64,000 nt of DNA from Rhodanobacteraceae bacterium (lineage in GTDB: Bacteria; Pseudomonadota; Gammaproteobacteria; Xanthomonadales; Rhodanobacteraceae): positions 1 to 64,000 of the forward strand of contig JALUXG010000013.1 of the NCBI GenBank assembly GCA_027019085.1, given 5' to 3'. How positions within the stretch are numbered: the first letter of the stretch is position 1; each line of letters opens with the position of its first letter. Of the stretch, positions 39,101 through 46,984 are shown piece after piece. The translations under genes were made by a program, and so were the position numbers. The notes beneath the pieces are model-generated. The model worked only from the letters and a program-made list of their open reading frames with translations, did not search any database and was not told the origin of the DNA.

Positions 39101-39258
39101 GTTTCGACCTGATCAATGCGTTCAATTTCCACAATCTGGTCGATTACAGTCTCAATACCTCGGGCGGACCGGGATACGAGAGCGCAAGCTATCTGCCGAA
39201 CGGCAACATCACCTACTTCCCGCGCACCATCAAGTTCGAGGTTGGCGCGAAATTCTGA
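36130..39258 (+). CDS. TonB-dependent outer-membrane receptor with carboxypeptidase-regulatory domain
   Basis: A 1042-residue outer-membrane receptor. A signal peptide (LLAGLIATALVGGGMAPTVVWA) is followed by a carboxypeptidase-regulatory-like domain (ANATLRGDAPPHAQVTAVNIATGL), the plug (GTLISQQQIANLPQATRNFLEFADIVPGM) and a long beta-barrel ending in FEVGAKF. This is the Oar-like type common in sugar-uptake loci of Xanthomonadales. The ATG at 36130 has a GGAGG site. It lies 22 bases after the LacI gene and probably imports the locus' oligosaccharide across the outer membrane, energised by TonB-ExbBD encoded elsewhere. Confidence 0.93.
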   Translation: MQRDSINPPATRDVAGPASPTSRKARRSSSGPLRRSLLAGLIATALVGGGMAPTVVWAQSANATLRGDAPPHAQVTAVNIATGLTRTTQADANGNYTLPGLPPGKYQVNAGPGTQHTVTLSVATTSELDFKAPATNAANATSLGAVQVTAAPLPDVKSSQIGTLISQQQIANLPQATRNFLEFADIVPGMQFTVSGSNFNTSLQGGAQSPNGVNVYLDGVSQKSYVMGGGLAGQNASQGNPFPELAIGEYKVITNNYSAQYAQVTSAVVTAQTKSGTNQFHGQVYGQYTSGRFRARTPSEIASNKKTSSQNKEFGFALGGPIIKDKMHFFFTYSGKRYVQPTAVVPPGNVTADVQYLPQNVQAQYGPTNLPFSENLFFGKLDWEPTDNDTIVLTARVRKENSHVGYGGATARSAGITQNVTDRRYALTWSHSADAWYNELTLSHEYTFFRPTPLQFGNAAIYTFGPANNAFMIDTGPANPLAAQNKGQKGPSIKDDLTFSDIEWHGSHSIKTGFTYRDLTLKAADAADVNPQFYYNVTMNGTESTPYKAFFTKPVTGLGSLSPVVTTKDKQFGIYLQDDWDVTDKLQLNLGVRWDYEQIPSYLNFVTPSNVVAALQGPDPYAAGTPYAGETYAQALARGGININDYISNGHQRKSASNEWQPRLGFSYDLFGDQAHVFHGGWGRSYDRNLYNYMQLEVTKSALPQFTVYFQNPQTGQCLNNSTPCYAWNPNYLNGLSNLQTLVQAGNGGEVDLLNNNLKVPYSDQASFGMRNRIGDWQTDVTFARVVYHDGFAFTLGNRYPNGAFFQNHSQPWGDGVPGFGALILGSNGIETRNNEILVSAQKPYTRQSGWGATIAYTMTSAKQNRDVNEHYSFDYATIQNYPFITSNAAPRHRIVMTGTFSGPWGIDLGAKLTLATPTPINTIACYFPNPNSNYPNGVTFPNGSYCHAAAATPQGQGRFLVGGKIWGYRDVDFQATKNFRVSEGVTVYARFDLINAFNFHNLVDYSLNTSGGPGYESASYLPNGNITYFPRTIKFEVGAKF

Positions 39259-39270
39259 TGCTCCCCGCCG

Positions 39271-39301
39271 GGGCGGGCCCGCAAGGGTCCGCCCTCTTTT
39301 T
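39271..39301 (+). terminator. Strong hairpin after the TonB receptor
   Basis: A 10-bp GGGCGGGCCC / GGGTCCGCCC stem (one G-T pair) with a 4-base GCAA loop is followed by TCTTTTTT. It lies 12 bases after the receptor stop and before the halogenase gene, so it may reduce readthrough into the downstream genes. Confidence 0.88.
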
Positions 39302-39401
39302 CCGCCCGTCGTCGCCGCTTCGGTGAAACGCGGTACATGCGTCGCGATACATGCCATCCGGCGCTTGCACGGCATGGACGCATCGCACACTCTTGCATGT
39401 C

Positions 39402-40919
39402 ATGAACGGCCAGCCCATTCGAAACATTGTCATAGTCGGCGGCGGCACCGCAGGGTGGATGGCGGCGGCGGCCTTCTGCAAGGTGCTCGGACCGTCGGTG
39501 CGGGTGGAACTGGTGGAATCGGAAGCCATCGGCACGGTGGGCGTGGGCGAGGCCACGGTGCCGCACCTGAAGCTTTTCAACGACCTGCTCGGTATCGACG
39601 ATGCCGAGTTCCTGCGCCAGACCACGGGCACATTCAAGCTCGGGATCCAGTTTCGCGACTGGGCCCGGCCCGGAGATGCCTACGTGCATGGGTTCGGACG
39701 CATCGGACACCCGCACGGCCTGCTGCCCTTTTATCAGTACTGGATCCGGGCGTGCAAGGAGGGGTTCGCACGTCCACTTGGCGACTATTCGGTCAACACT
39801 GCGGCCGCCGTGGCCGGCAAGTTCATGACCTCGGCACAGGATGCCCCGGCCCAGTCGCCGCTGGCCGACATCCCCTACGCCTATCATTTTGACGCCGGGC
39901 GCTACGCACGCTTCCTGCGCAGTTATGCGGAGAAGCGCGGCGCAAGGCGCACGGAGGGACGGATTACCGAGGTGCGCCAGGATCCTGAAAACGGAGCCAT
40001 CAGCGCGGTGGTGCTGGAGGATGGCCGGGTGATCGGTGGCGAGCTGTTCATCGACTGCTCGGGCTTTGGCGGTCTGCTGATCGAAAAAACCCTGCACACC
40101 GGGTACGAGAGCTACACTCACTGGCTGCCGTGTGATCGTGCGGTGGCGGTGGGTTGCGAAACGGCGGGCGATCCCACCCCATACACCCGTGCCACCGCGC
40201 GTGCAGCAGGCTGGCAGTGGCGCATTCCCCTGCAGCACCGGATCGGCAACGGGCACGTCTATTGTTCCCGATACATGAGCGATGACGAGGCCACGTCGAT
40301 CCTGCTGGCCAATCTCGACGGCAAGCCGCTGGGCGATCCACGCGTGTTGCGTTTTTCCACCGGCATGCGGCGTGCGTTCTGGAACCGCAACGTGGTGGCG
40401 CTGGGGCTGGCCAGCGGTTTCATGGAGCCGCTGGAATCGACCTCCATCTTTCTCATCCAGTCCGGCATCGCGCGGCTGCTTAACCTGTTTCCGCGCGCAG
40501 GCATCAGTCCGGTGCTGGTCGAGCAGTACAACAGCCTTGCGCGCTTCGAGTTCGAACGCATCCGCGATTTCCTGATCCTGCACTACAAGGCGACCGAGCG
40601 CGAGGACTCCCCGTTCTGGACGTATTGCCGCAACATGCCGATCCCCGAGGAACTGGCGCACAAGATTGCGCTGTTCCGCGACAGCGGCCTGTTCTTCCGT
40701 CACGGCGAGGAGATGTTTGCGGAGGTGAGCTGGGTGCAGGTGATGATCGGGCAGGGGATCATGCCGGAGGGCTACCACCCGCTGGTGGACCAGATGCCCG
40801 GGTCGGCGCTGCGCGAGTATGTGGATGGTGTCGGCAAGGTGATCGACAACTGCGTCGGACTGATGCCTTCCCACAGCCAATTCATCGCGCGCTGCGGCGC
40901 AAAGGCCTCGGCCGCATGA
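39402..40919 (+). CDS. Flavin-dependent tryptophan-halogenase-family enzyme
   Basis: A 505-residue FADH2-dependent halogenase-fold protein. The nucleotide motif VGGGTAGWM is at residues 12-20, Lys79 (TFKLGIQF) occupies the position of the catalytic lysine of PrnA, and the halogenase motif WQWRIP is present. A EPLEST segment with two glutamates (342 and 345) matches the region holding the catalytic glutamate of PrnA. All key residues seem intact, so a halogen-transferring activity is plausible. Relatives in TonB-receptor sugar loci often do not act on free tryptophan, so the substrate is open. The ATG at 39402 is the first with homology. Confidence 0.88.
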   Translation: MNGQPIRNIVIVGGGTAGWMAAAAFCKVLGPSVRVELVESEAIGTVGVGEATVPHLKLFNDLLGIDDAEFLRQTTGTFKLGIQFRDWARPGDAYVHGFGRIGHPHGLLPFYQYWIRACKEGFARPLGDYSVNTAAAVAGKFMTSAQDAPAQSPLADIPYAYHFDAGRYARFLRSYAEKRGARRTEGRITEVRQDPENGAISAVVLEDGRVIGGELFIDCSGFGGLLIEKTLHTGYESYTHWLPCDRAVAVGCETAGDPTPYTRATARAAGWQWRIPLQHRIGNGHVYCSRYMSDDEATSILLANLDGKPLGDPRVLRFSTGMRRAFWNRNVVALGLASGFMEPLESTSIFLIQSGIARLLNLFPRAGISPVLVEQYNSLARFEFERIRDFLILHYKATEREDSPFWTYCRNMPIPEELAHKIALFRDSGLFFRHGEEMFAEVSWVQVMIGQGIMPEGYHPLVDQMPGSALREYVDGVGKVIDNCVGLMPSHSQFIARCGAKASAA

Positions 40920-40945
40920 AACTTCTTGCATTCGCGATCTGATGC

Positions 40946-42469
40946 ATGGATGACCACAAACCCGATGAACGAGCACCCGTACCCATGAGCCATGGTCTGT
41001 TCCGTCCCTTCGCCGTTATCGCCGGATGTGCAATCGCAGTCGTGCTGGCCGGCAAGCCAGCCGTTGCGGCGACGGTGTCCACAGCAGTGCAGCCCGCGCA
41101 ACTGGCCCGGCAATCATCAAGGGCCCAGCTGGATGACCTGGAGCGGCGCACGTTCGATTATTTCTGGGACACCACCAATCCGCACAACGGGCTGGCGCCC
41201 GATCACGTTCCACTGCGCGGGCAGCCGTTCGCCAGCATCGCCGCCGACGGGTTTGCCCTCACCGCCTACGGCATTGGCGTTGAGCGCGGATACATCACGC
41301 GCGCGCAGGCCGTCCGGCGGGTCCTGACCACGCTGCGCTTTTTTGCCGATGCACCGCAGGGTGCCTCCGAGGATGACGATGCCGGTTACCGCGGCTTCTT
41401 CTATCACTTCCTGGACCTGAAAACCGGGCGCCGCTACGGGCGCTGGGTCGAGCTGTCCACCGTGGACACCGCGCTGCTGCTCGGTGGCGTGCTGTTCGTG
41501 CAGAGCTACTTCGATCGCAATACGCCCCAGGAGCATGAAATCCGCACGCTGGCCGACCGCATCTACCGGCGCGTGGACTGGACCTGGGCACAGGCGCGGC
41601 CACCGGCAATCAGCATGGGCTGGACACCGGGCGGCGGATTCATCCCGCATGACTGGACCGGCTACGACGAGGGCATGATCATCTATATCCTGGCACTGGG
41701 TTCGCCCACGCATGCGGTCCAGCCCGATGCCTGGAAGGCCTGGACCTCGACCTATGCGCGCAGCTGGGGGACCTACCAGGGGCAGACCTACCTTGCATTC
41801 GCGCCGTTGTTCGGTCACCAGTACAGCCATGCCTGGATCGATTTTCGCGGTATCCGCGACGCCTACATGCGCCGGCGCGGCCTGGATTATTTCGAGAACA
41901 GCCGCCGTGCCACCCTGGCCCAGCAGGCGTACGCAATCGTCAACCCGCACGGCTACCGCGGTTACGGGCCCGACATGTGGGGCCTGACCGCTTGCGATGG
42001 TCCGGGGAACTTCACCGCCAACCTCGATGGACGCGTCATCCGCTTTCGCGGGTACTCGGCGCGTGGGGCGGGCCTGTCCGGCAGTACCTTCGACGATGGC
42101 ACCCTGGCACCGACCGCGGCACTTTCCTCGATGCCCTTCACGCCGCACCGCTCACAGGCCATGCTGCGTGCCCTGCTTGCACGCTACGGGCACGCGATCT
42201 ACCGTGAATACGGATTCGTCGACGCCTTCAATCCGAGCTTCGATGCGAAGGAGGGCAAACTGCGCAGCGGCACGCTGGTGCCAGGCGTGGGCTGGGTTGA
42301 CGATGGCTACCTTGGCATTGACCAGGGACCGATCCTGCTGATGATCGAGAATTACCGCAGCGGGCTGATATGGCGCGTGATGCGACGCAACCCCTATATC
42401 CGCCGCGGTCTGCTGCGCGCCGGCTTCCGGGGCGGCTGGCTGGCCCGAGCCCCGGGCGGGTCCGGATGA
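40946..42469 (+). CDS. Glycoamylase-domain glucanase (GH144-like), exported
   Basis: A protein of up to 507 residues with a signal peptide (RPFAVIAGCAIAVVLAGKPAVAA) best fitting a start at the ATG at 40985. The catalytic region resembles the Pfam glycoamylase domain used by GH144 endo-beta-1,2-glucanases (FDYFWDTTNPHNGLAPDH, LSTVDTALLLGG, GWTPGGGFIPHDWTGYDEGMIIYILALGS, WIDFRGIRDAYMRRRGLDYFENSRRATLAQQ). It should cleave beta-glucan chains in the periplasm to oligosaccharides for the ABC importer. The beta-1,2 linkage is an inference from the family, not proved. It overlaps the next gene's ATG by four bases. Confidence 0.82.
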   Translation: MDDHKPDERAPVPMSHGLFRPFAVIAGCAIAVVLAGKPAVAATVSTAVQPAQLARQSSRAQLDDLERRTFDYFWDTTNPHNGLAPDHVPLRGQPFASIAADGFALTAYGIGVERGYITRAQAVRRVLTTLRFFADAPQGASEDDDAGYRGFFYHFLDLKTGRRYGRWVELSTVDTALLLGGVLFVQSYFDRNTPQEHEIRTLADRIYRRVDWTWAQARPPAISMGWTPGGGFIPHDWTGYDEGMIIYILALGSPTHAVQPDAWKAWTSTYARSWGTYQGQTYLAFAPLFGHQYSHAWIDFRGIRDAYMRRRGLDYFENSRRATLAQQAYAIVNPHGYRGYGPDMWGLTACDGPGNFTANLDGRVIRFRGYSARGAGLSGSTFDDGTLAPTAALSSMPFTPHRSQAMLRALLARYGHAIYREYGFVDAFNPSFDAKEGKLRSGTLVPGVGWVDDGYLGIDQGPILLMIENYRSGLIWRVMRRNPYIRRGLLRAGFRGGWLARAPGGSG

Positions 42470-43770
42470 ACGCGCGGCGGGCGCGGGGCCTGGCAGGCGC
42501 GGCACTGGTTGCCGTGCTTGCCCTGGCCGCCTGCCGTGCACCGCCGCAGAACCCGCGCATCACCACACTGAGTTTCTGGGCCATGGGCCGCGAAGGCGAG
42601 GCGGTGCGCGCGCTGATTCCGGCCTTCGAGCGCGAACATCCGGACATTCGTGTACACGTGGACATCCTGCCGTGGAAGGGTGCCCACCAGAAACTGCTCA
42701 CCGCCTTCGCCGGCGACACCACGCCGGACCTTTGCCAGCTTGGCAACACCTGGGTCGCCGAGCTGGCCTCGCTGGGTGCGCTGGTTCCGCTCGATGCACG
42801 GGTCAGGCGAACGCAGGGGATCGATCCGCACGACTATTTTCCCGGTATCTGGGACACCAACCGGATTGACGGCGCGCTGTATGGTATTCCCTGGTATGTG
42901 GACACGCGCCTGCTGTTCTACCGCAAGGACCTGCTGGCCCGCGCCGGCTTCGACCATCCCCCGGCCACCTGGGCGCAATGGGCAAGACAGATGGCCGCGA
43001 TCAAGCGCATGGTGGGGCCTTCCGGGTATGCCATCCTTCTGCCGCTCAATGAATTCGAGCAGCTCGAATCGCTGGGCCTGCAATCGTCGCAGCCGATGTT
43101 GCGCGACGGCGGCCGCTACGGCAATTTCCAGTCGCCGGGATTCGTGCGTGCGCTGCGTTTCTACGATCGCATCTTCCGCGAGCACTGGGCGCCGCTGGTG
43201 AACAACACCGAAGTGCCCAACCCGTGGACGGAATTTGGCAAGGGCTACTTCGCCTTCTATTTTTCCGGGCCGTGGAATCTGGTCGAATTCCGCAAGCGCC
43301 TGCCGGCCGACGAACAGGACGATTGGGCCACCGCGCCGTTGCCCGGACCGGACGGCCCGGGTGCCTCGCTGGCGGGCGGCTCCTCACTGGTCATATTTCG
43401 CCGTTCACAGCATGCGGACGCGGCCTGGGCCTTGATCACCTACCTGTCACGCCCTGCGGTGCAGCTTCGCTTCTACCGGCTGGTCGGGGACATGCCGCCG
43501 CGTCGTTCGACCTGGGCGTTTCCGGCGTTCGCCGACGACCCCAAGGCACAGGCTTTCCGGGTACAGCTGGAGCGTGCGCGGCCGGTACCCAAGGTGCCCG
43601 AATGGGAGCGCATAGCCACCCAGCTCGCCGTGGTCGGCGAGCGCATGGCACACGGCGAACTGACACCCGAGCAGGCGGCACGGGTGCTTGATCGTCGTTC
43701 CGATGCAATTCTTGCCAAACGGCGCTGGGTCCTGGCGCATCGCGGTGCGCATGGCGGCGATGCGCCATGA
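42466..43770 (+). CDS. Sugar-binding lipoprotein of an ABC importer
   Basis: A 434-residue extracellular solute-binding protein of family 1. A lipobox (LALAAC) near residue 22 anchors it to the outer face of the inner membrane. Segments PWKGAHQKLLTAFAGDTTPDLCQLGNTWVAEL and GIPWYVDTRLLFYRKDLLARAGF are those of oligosaccharide-binding proteins. It is followed by two permease genes with overlapping codons, so the three form one unit of a MalEFG-type importer. Confidence 0.95.
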   Translation: MNARRARGLAGAALVAVLALAACRAPPQNPRITTLSFWAMGREGEAVRALIPAFEREHPDIRVHVDILPWKGAHQKLLTAFAGDTTPDLCQLGNTWVAELASLGALVPLDARVRRTQGIDPHDYFPGIWDTNRIDGALYGIPWYVDTRLLFYRKDLLARAGFDHPPATWAQWARQMAAIKRMVGPSGYAILLPLNEFEQLESLGLQSSQPMLRDGGRYGNFQSPGFVRALRFYDRIFREHWAPLVNNTEVPNPWTEFGKGYFAFYFSGPWNLVEFRKRLPADEQDDWATAPLPGPDGPGASLAGGSSLVIFRRSQHADAAWALITYLSRPAVQLRFYRLVGDMPPRRSTWAFPAFADDPKAQAFRVQLERARPVPKVPEWERIATQLAVVGERMAHGELTPEQAARVLDRRSDAILAKRRWVLAHRGAHGGDAP

Positions 43771-44648
43771 GACCGCAACGGCTGACCGGGTGGCTGTTCG
43801 CAGGACCGGCGCTGGCGGTAATGACGGTGTTTTTCTTTATTCCGGTACTGGGCGGCCTGGCGTTGAGCCTGACCGATTTCGACCCCTACGCCCTGGCCGA
43901 CTGGCACAACTTGCGATTCGTCGGGCTGGGCAATTACCTGGTGCTGCTTGAACGGCCGGCATTCTGGTCGGCGCTGGGCAACACGCTGTATTTCGTGGTG
44001 GCGGGCGTACCGCTGACCATGGGCCTTGCGCTCGCTGCTGCCTTGTTGCTCAACCACCGTCTGGCCCGCTGGCAAGGGGCATTTCGCACCGCACTGTTTG
44101 CGCCGGTGGTCACCACGGTGGTGGCGGCGGCCGTGGTGTGGCGTTACCTGTTCAACACCCGTGCCGGCATGATCAATGTCGCGCTGCAGGCTGTCGGCCT
44201 GCAGCCGGTGGACTGGCTGGGCAACCCGCGCTGGGCCATGCCCACCCTGATCCTGTTCGCGGCGTGGAAGAACTTCGGCTACGACATGGTGTTGTTCCTG
44301 GCCGGTTTGCAGGCAATCGATCCGTTCCTGTACGAGGCAGCGCGGCTGGACGGCGCCTCCGCGCCGCGGAGGTTCTGGCACATCACCCTGCCGATGCTGG
44401 CACCGACCACGCTGATTGTGGGACTGCTCACGGTGGCCGGCTACTTCCAGTTGTTTGCCGAACCCTATGTGATCACCGAAGGCGGACCGCTGCAAAGCAC
44501 GGTCAGCGTGCTGTACCTGATGTACGACGACGGCTTCAAGTGGTGGCATCTGGGCATGGCTTCAGCCATCGCATTCCTGTTGTTTGCCCTGATCTATGCG
44601 GTGAGCTTCATGCTGCTGCGGCTGGCCCGGAAGCGGGGTGCGGCGTGA
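43767..44648 (+). CDS. Sugar ABC permease, MalF-type
   Basis: A 293-residue permease with six hydrophobic segments. The EAA loop that docks the ATPase is visible as DPFLYEAARLDGASAPRRFWHITLPML. Its ATG overlaps the binding-protein stop (ATGA) and its stop overlaps the next start (GTGA), so all three are translationally coupled. Confidence 0.96.
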   Translation: MRPQRLTGWLFAGPALAVMTVFFFIPVLGGLALSLTDFDPYALADWHNLRFVGLGNYLVLLERPAFWSALGNTLYFVVAGVPLTMGLALAAALLLNHRLARWQGAFRTALFAPVVTTVVAAAVVWRYLFNTRAGMINVALQAVGLQPVDWLGNPRWAMPTLILFAAWKNFGYDMVLFLAGLQAIDPFLYEAARLDGASAPRRFWHITLPMLAPTTLIVGLLTVAGYFQLFAEPYVITEGGPLQSTVSVLYLMYDDGFKWWHLGMASAIAFLLFALIYAVSFMLLRLARKRGAA

Positions 44649-45466
44649 ACGGGCGCTTGGCACGGGCGATGGTCCTGGGCGGATTGATCGGCCTGGCGGG
44701 CTGCGCACTGTTTCCGCTGCTCTGGATGCTGTCGGTCTCATTGATGCCCCCGGGAGCGGCGGATACCCTGCCTCCGCCGCTGCTGCCGCAGCATCCGACC
44801 CTGGCCAACTACCGTGTGCTATTTGCACAGGATGGCATGGGTCGTTACGTGTTCAACAGCCTGCTGGTGGCCAGCGTGACCACGCTGGTTTCGCTGGGTT
44901 TGAATCTGGGTGCCGGCTACGCCTTTGCCAAGCTTCATTTTGTCGGACGCGAACGCCTGTTCCAGCTGCTGGTCGGTGCGCTGGTGCTGCCGGCACAGGT
45001 CACCATGATGCCGCTGTTTCTGCTGCTGAAATGGATGGGACTGGTCAATACCTATGTGGGCGTGATGGCGCCGATGCTGGTGACCGTGTTCGGTATTTTC
45101 ATCGTGCGCCAGTATGCACGGTCGTTGCCGGATGAACTGCTGGAAGCGGCACGCATCGACGGTGCCGGGGAGGGCTGGATTTTCCTGCGCGTGGTGGTGC
45201 CGCTGATCAAGCCGATCATGGTCACCCTGGCGGTATTCACCTTCCTTGCCAGCTGGAACGACTTCATGTGGCCGTTGATCATCCTCACGGGTCAGGAGCA
45301 TTACACCCTGCCGGTGGCGCTGGCGGCGCTGTCGCGCGAACACGCACAGGACACCGGGACCATGATGGCCGGTGCACTGGTCACTACCCTGCCGGTCCTG
45401 GTGCTGTTCCTGGTCCTGCAGCGGCACTACATCCAGGGACTGCTGCTGGGCAGTGTGAAGGGCTGA
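44645..45466 (+). CDS. Sugar ABC permease, MalG-type
   Basis: A 273-residue permease starting at GTG 44645. The EAA loop is LPDELLEAARIDGAGEGWIFLRVVVPLIKP, and LASWNDFMWPLIIL near the C-terminus is the MalG pattern. With the previous gene it forms the transmembrane channel. It is convergent with the beta-glucosidase gene. Confidence 0.96.
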   Translation: MNGRLARAMVLGGLIGLAGCALFPLLWMLSVSLMPPGAADTLPPPLLPQHPTLANYRVLFAQDGMGRYVFNSLLVASVTTLVSLGLNLGAGYAFAKLHFVGRERLFQLLVGALVLPAQVTMMPLFLLLKWMGLVNTYVGVMAPMLVTVFGIFIVRQYARSLPDELLEAARIDGAGEGWIFLRVVVPLIKPIMVTLAVFTFLASWNDFMWPLIILTGQEHYTLPVALAALSREHAQDTGTMMAGALVTTLPVLVLFLVLQRHYIQGLLLGSVKG

Positions 45467-45513
45467 TTGCCGGCCACGCGTCGACGCGCCGTGCGCGTGC
45501 CGCGAGGAGGTCT

Positions 45514-46872
45514 TCAGCGAAGGTCCTTGCCGAGAGCTTCGCCGTGGCTGGCGATGACCCGGGCATAGAAACGCGCGCTGTCCTTGAGGGTGCGTTCCAG
45601 GGTCGCATAGTCGACGTGGACGATGCCGAAGCGCTTGGCAAAGCCCAGCGACCACTCCAGGTTGTCCAGCAACGACCACAGGTAGTAGCCGCGCACGTCG
45701 ACACCGGCAGTAATGGCCGCATGCAGAGCTCGCAGGTGGCTGTGCAGGTATGCGGCCCTCAGCGGGTCGTGCACGCCATCCGGCCCGGCGCGCGGCGGAT
45801 CCTCGAAGGCAGCGCCGTTCTCTGTGACATAGAGCGGGATGTCGCCATAACGCTCACGCACCCAGGCGAGCACGTCGGTAAAGCTCGGGGCATGTACTTC
45901 CCAACCGGTCTCGGTGTAGGTCGACGACGGCTGGCGCACGTTGCCCGCGCGCAGCGGCCAGACATGGTCATCGTGGCGGGTCACGCCTCGGGTGTAGTAG
46001 TTGATGCCGAGGAAATCCAGCGGCTGCCTGGCCAGGGCGAGGTCTTCGGCTGGCCAGTCCTGCCAGGCCGTGCCGAAGATCTCCGGCATTTCCGGTGGAC
46101 ACTGCCCGAGCATGGCGGGGTCAAGGTACTGCCGGTTCATGTAGGCGTCCGCGCGTGCCGTGGCGGCGCGGTCGATTTCGCTTTCGCTTGCCGGGACCTT
46201 CGGTTCCAGGTTCACCACCAGACCGATATGGTGGCGACCCCTGGCGCGGTAAGCCTGCACCGCGGCGCCGTGCGCGCGCATCAGGTTGCGCGCCACCCGT
46301 GCCGCTTCGAACGGGTTGCGATGGCCCGGGGCGAGGGTGCCGTGCAGGTAGCCGCCATCGGCAATCACCCAGGGCTCGTTGAGCGTTACCCACAGTGTCA
46401 CGCGGTCGTCAAGTGCATCGAAACAGGTCGCTGCATATTCGGCGAACCAGTCCGCACTGTCGGTGTTCAGCCAGCCGCCCCGGTCGTCCAGCGCCTCGGG
46501 CAGGTCCCAGTGATACAGCGTCACCATCGGCTTGATGCCGGTTTCCAGCAGGGCATCGACCAGACGACGATAGAAGTCCAGCCCCTTGGCATTGACCCTG
46601 CCCGTACCCTGCGGCAGCACGCGGCCCCAGGCGATCGAAAAACGGTAGCTGGAAAGCCCCAGGTCGCGCATCAGGCGCACATCGTCGGCGACACGCGAGT
46701 AGTGATCGCAGGCGATGTCGCCGTGGTCGCCCTGGTCAGTCAGTCCGGGGGTATGTGCAAAACGATGCCAGATGCTGGGGCCGGCGCCGTCTGCCAGCGG
46801 GTGGCCCTCGATCTGGTAGGCGCTGGTGGCGCATCCCCATAGGAAGTCGGCAGGAAAGCGGAATTCCGGCAT
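45514..46872 (-). CDS. GH1 beta-glucosidase
   Basis: A 452-residue cytoplasmic glycoside hydrolase of family 1. The acid/base glutamate is Glu166 in TLNEPW and the nucleophile is Glu351 in YVTENG, the normal spacing. It starts MPEFRFPADFLWGCATSAYQIEG; no signal peptide is seen, so it hydrolyses imported beta-linked oligosaccharides in the cytosol. A LacI-type operator (46908-46921) lies 36 bases upstream of its start and is shared with the divergent ATPase gene. The preference for beta-1,2 linkages cannot be judged from the sequence. Confidence 0.96.
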   Translation of the reverse strand: MPEFRFPADFLWGCATSAYQIEGHPLADGAGPSIWHRFAHTPGLTDQGDHGDIACDHYSRVADDVRLMRDLGLSSYRFSIAWGRVLPQGTGRVNAKGLDFYRRLVDALLETGIKPMVTLYHWDLPEALDDRGGWLNTDSADWFAEYAATCFDALDDRVTLWVTLNEPWVIADGGYLHGTLAPGHRNPFEAARVARNLMRAHGAAVQAYRARGRHHIGLVVNLEPKVPASESEIDRAATARADAYMNRQYLDPAMLGQCPPEMPEIFGTAWQDWPAEDLALARQPLDFLGINYYTRGVTRHDDHVWPLRAGNVRQPSSTYTETGWEVHAPSFTDVLAWVRERYGDIPLYVTENGAAFEDPPRAGPDGVHDPLRAAYLHSHLRALHAAITAGVDVRGYYLWSLLDNLEWSLGFAKRFGIVHVDYATLERTLKDSARFYARVIASHGEALGKDLR

Positions 46873-46907
46873 GTTCGATGAGCCCCTGGCTACGCGCCCG
46901 CCTCGAT

Positions 46908-46921
46908 TGAAAACGATTACA
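46908..46921. promoter_or_regulatory. LacI-type operator between beta-glucosidase and ATPase genes
   Basis: TGAAAACGATTACA differs in one base from the site at 35011-35024 before the repressor gene. It sits in the 112-base gap between the two divergent genes and could control both. Confidence 0.7.
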
Positions 46922-46984
46922 ACGCAGGATAGCGTAAACCTCTTGCGCGTGGCAGGCTGGACAAAAAAGAGGGGCGGGAGAGGC

